Shown here piece by piece: positions 62,533-64,000 of a DNA stretch of 64,000 nucleotides. This stretch comes from Sporosarcina sp. FSL W7-1349 (lineage in GTDB: Bacteria > Bacillota > Bacilli > Bacillales_A > Planococcaceae). A program made the position numbers and the translations under genes. The notes under the pieces were generated by a model that was not told the DNA's origin, ran no database searches, and saw nothing but the letters and a program-made list of their open reading frames with translations. The stretch spans positions 2,232,001 through 2,296,000 of the forward strand of contig NZ_JBBOOK010000001.1 of the NCBI RefSeq assembly GCF_038003045.1. The letters are read 5' to 3'. How positions within the stretch are numbered: the stretch's first letter is position 1; every line of letters begins with the position of its first letter.

Positions 62533-62564
62533 CTCAAACTGCAGACAACGCTTTGCTCCAATTC

Positions 62565-62592
62565 AAAAGGCCGCCTGTGCAGGCGGCCTTTC
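62565..62592 (+). terminator. iclR terminator (bidirectional)
   Basis: Perfect stem AAAGGCCGCCTG/CAGGCGGCCTTT with a short loop, between convergent genes. Confidence 0.88.
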
Positions 62593-62600
62593 ATAATCCT

Positions 62601-63203
62601 TTATGCAGTTCTAGAAAAGCTTGGCCATTCAATGGCATAGCCGTTTTGCCGGGCTTCCGCTTGCATCGAATAAGCGGAAATGGCTTGCTGGTAGCGTTTC
62701 TGCATCAAGAAAAATTCACGTTCTTCAGCAGAGGGAAGCTCCGTTGTCGGAATATTGGTTGCCGACGTCTCTTGCTGGGCAGCATGGTGTTCCAACTCGG
62801 TTCGGATGCGATCTTGGATGGCAATTTGCGCTTCCGTCTGCCGTATTTTAGCAGATGCGGCGGCGGCCAACTGATAGTCCGCTGTAGTCGGTTCCGGTTC
62901 GGCAGCGAGCGCATCCGCCCGCACGCCTCGCCAGAGATCCACCGTTTCTTCCAATGTTTTTCCAAGTGGAAGGGCAATCTGCTTCATTTGGCCCGCATCG
63001 AGCTGTCGGATTTCCGGCTTGACATCCGGCTCGCTTGCAGGCTCCTTGTCTCCAACCAATAATGCTTCCAATTCTTCGATCGTTTTTTGATGGCGCCCAT
63101 TGTATTGGACGTTCCGGTCATACGCCGTTTCGGCATTGCGTCGACGAATGGCCTCATAGCGCTGGATTTGATCACCACCGGCCTGTGTCAAAACGGCATT
63201 CAT
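62601..63203 (-). CDS. Hypothetical protein, Ala/Gln/Glu-rich helical
   Basis: A 200-residue soluble protein with no cysteine or membrane segment, predicted largely helical with two coiled stretches (RYEAIRRRNAETAYDR near 15-30; TEAQIAIQDRIRTELEHHAAQQE near 122-144) and a C-terminal block YQQAISAYSMQAEARQNGY. A GGAGGTGAAATTCC site precedes the ATG. GC content is higher than in the patch to its left, so it marks the return to normal backbone. I do not recognise the family. Confidence 0.65.
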   Translation of the reverse strand: MNAVLTQAGGDQIQRYEAIRRRNAETAYDRNVQYNGRHQKTIEELEALLVGDKEPASEPDVKPEIRQLDAGQMKQIALPLGKTLEETVDLWRGVRADALAAEPEPTTADYQLAAAASAKIRQTEAQIAIQDRIRTELEHHAAQQETSATNIPTTELPSAEEREFFLMQKRYQQAISAYSMQAEARQNGYAIEWPSFSRTA

Positions 63204-63495
63204 GGAATTTCACCTCCGCAAGGTTATTTTCGCAAAATACTAGTAATTTGATTATACCTGTATTGTATTTGTAATAAACCCGTCAAAAGCTTCAAAATAT
63301 CGCAGTTCCTCTTGGATACCTTTCCCCGTAAATTTCCCTAGAAACAGGAGTTTGTATCCAATCCATCCCTTATTTATCGAATTTCAATGCATCTGCCATT
63401 CCGTATTCACCGGCTCTTCTGGTTTCTTTAACTATTTTGTGCACCCCGCTTGTCGGCTTTCGAAAAAGAGCAATGCTTCAGGTAAACCCCTATTA

Positions 63496-64000
63496 CTATT
63501 CTTCACCACCTACTACAGAGGCTGGGCCGAAAATCGTCGTCTTTGAAATAATTTTAGCCATTTCACTTGGTGATTCCTTCAAGCCGGTGTCTAACCATTC
63601 TTGAAGAACTCCGAGATGGGCCGAAGCTATATATGAACTTAAATATTCTGCGGGAACCAACGTTTGATTGCCTATTAAGCCTGACAAATAAATATTTTTT
63701 ATTAGCTTTTTCAGTTTTACTTGAAAGGTTAAATTACCAGTCGGTCCCAGCAACGCTTGCATGATAGCGGCATTTAATGCCACATATTCAAACAGACGCA
63801 AAACCCGTTCTTCTGTTTCTTGAACTTTACTGGAGTGCAGTATTGCTTTTCTTACCAATCCACCAATATTTTCCACTTCATTTAAAATTTCTTGTTCGGT
63901 TTTTTCTATCAAATCATACTTGTCTTGATAATGAAGATAAAAAGTTCCCCTGCTAATATCTGCTTTTGTAGTAATATCAGCTACCGTTATTTCCTCAATG
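63496..64000 (-). CDS. TetR/AcrR family regulator, 5' end outside window
   Basis: At least 168 codons, open to the window edge at 64000. The visible start reads EEITVADITTKADISRG and TFYLHYQDKYDLIEK, the second and third helices of a TetR HTH; a TTG inside it is not the true start. The C-terminal ligand domain (RVLRLFEYVALNAAIMQALLG, AEYLSSYIASAHLGVLQEWL) resembles the TetR C-terminal domain of Bacillales YxbF/YfiR-type regulators. Target unknown. The gap 63204-63495 to its left shows no gene or clear signal. Confidence 0.82.
   Translation of the reverse strand, partial: IEEITVADITTKADISRGTFYLHYQDKYDLIEKTEQEILNEVENIGGLVRKAILHSSKVQETEERVLRLFEYVALNAAIMQALLGPTGNLTFQVKLKKLIKNIYLSGLIGNQTLVPAEYLSSYIASAHLGVLQEWLDTGLKESPSEMAKIISKTTIFGPASVVGGEE

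Overview
The window looks like chromosomal DNA of an endospore-forming, Gram-positive member of the Bacillales, most likely Planococcaceae of the Sporosarcina type. This is inferred from gene content and order; no database was searched. The backbone follows the Bacillus subtilis rho-to-ywd order: glpX-murAB-tal-fbaA-spo0F-ywjG-pyrG-rpoE, then argS-ywiB, pbpG-like-ywhD-ywhB, ywgA-ywfO-rsfA-lipL-pta-hemQ, cwlJ-gerQ, ywdK-ywdI-ung and pdxK. Sporulation genes (spo0F, rsfA, cwlJ, gerQ) mark a spore former. No tRNA, rRNA or CRISPR array was seen.

Layout. 0-4 kb: gluconeogenesis, cell wall and sporulation phosphorelay genes on the minus strand. 4.9-7.9 kb: an inserted ComP/ComA-type two-component pair without comQ or comX. 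8-12 kb: ywjG, a striking 20-bp tandem array, pyrG behind a CTP-sensing type leader, and rpoE. 12.7-23.7 kb: a fatty-acid/branched-chain acyl-CoA block (B12-dependent IcmF, TetR regulator, two acyl-CoA dehydrogenases, hydroxyacyl-CoA dehydrogenase, thiolase, FadF) with two matching operator-like dyads. 24.4-30 kb: an eight-gene cobalamin salvage operon under a cobalamin riboswitch, plausibly feeding IcmF. 30-45 kb: argS through gerQ, with an IS3-family element splitting the hemQ terminator. 45-58 kb: membrane proteins, ung with a group II intron just past its terminator, pdxK, the bacillithiol gene bshB2, an odd tandem ATPase and others. 58-62.5 kb: an AT-richer accessory patch with a two-component flavin monooxygenase (reductase plus LLM oxygenase), an IclR regulator, a strong operator-like palindrome, and apparent remnants of an MFS transporter and an SDR gene. 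The right edge holds a partial TetR gene.

Two things stand out. First, two glutamine-dependent amidotransferases have lost their glutaminase function on paper: CTP synthase has Gly (GGT) where the catalytic Cys of the GICLGMQ motif should be, and the CobQ-like protein lacks the whole amidotransferase domain. Together they suggest direct ammonia use. Second, at least nine intergenic regions contain degenerate tandem arrays from several unrelated sequence families, almost all with a 20- or 21-bp period, and there are also two families of dispersed hairpin elements. Their function is unknown.
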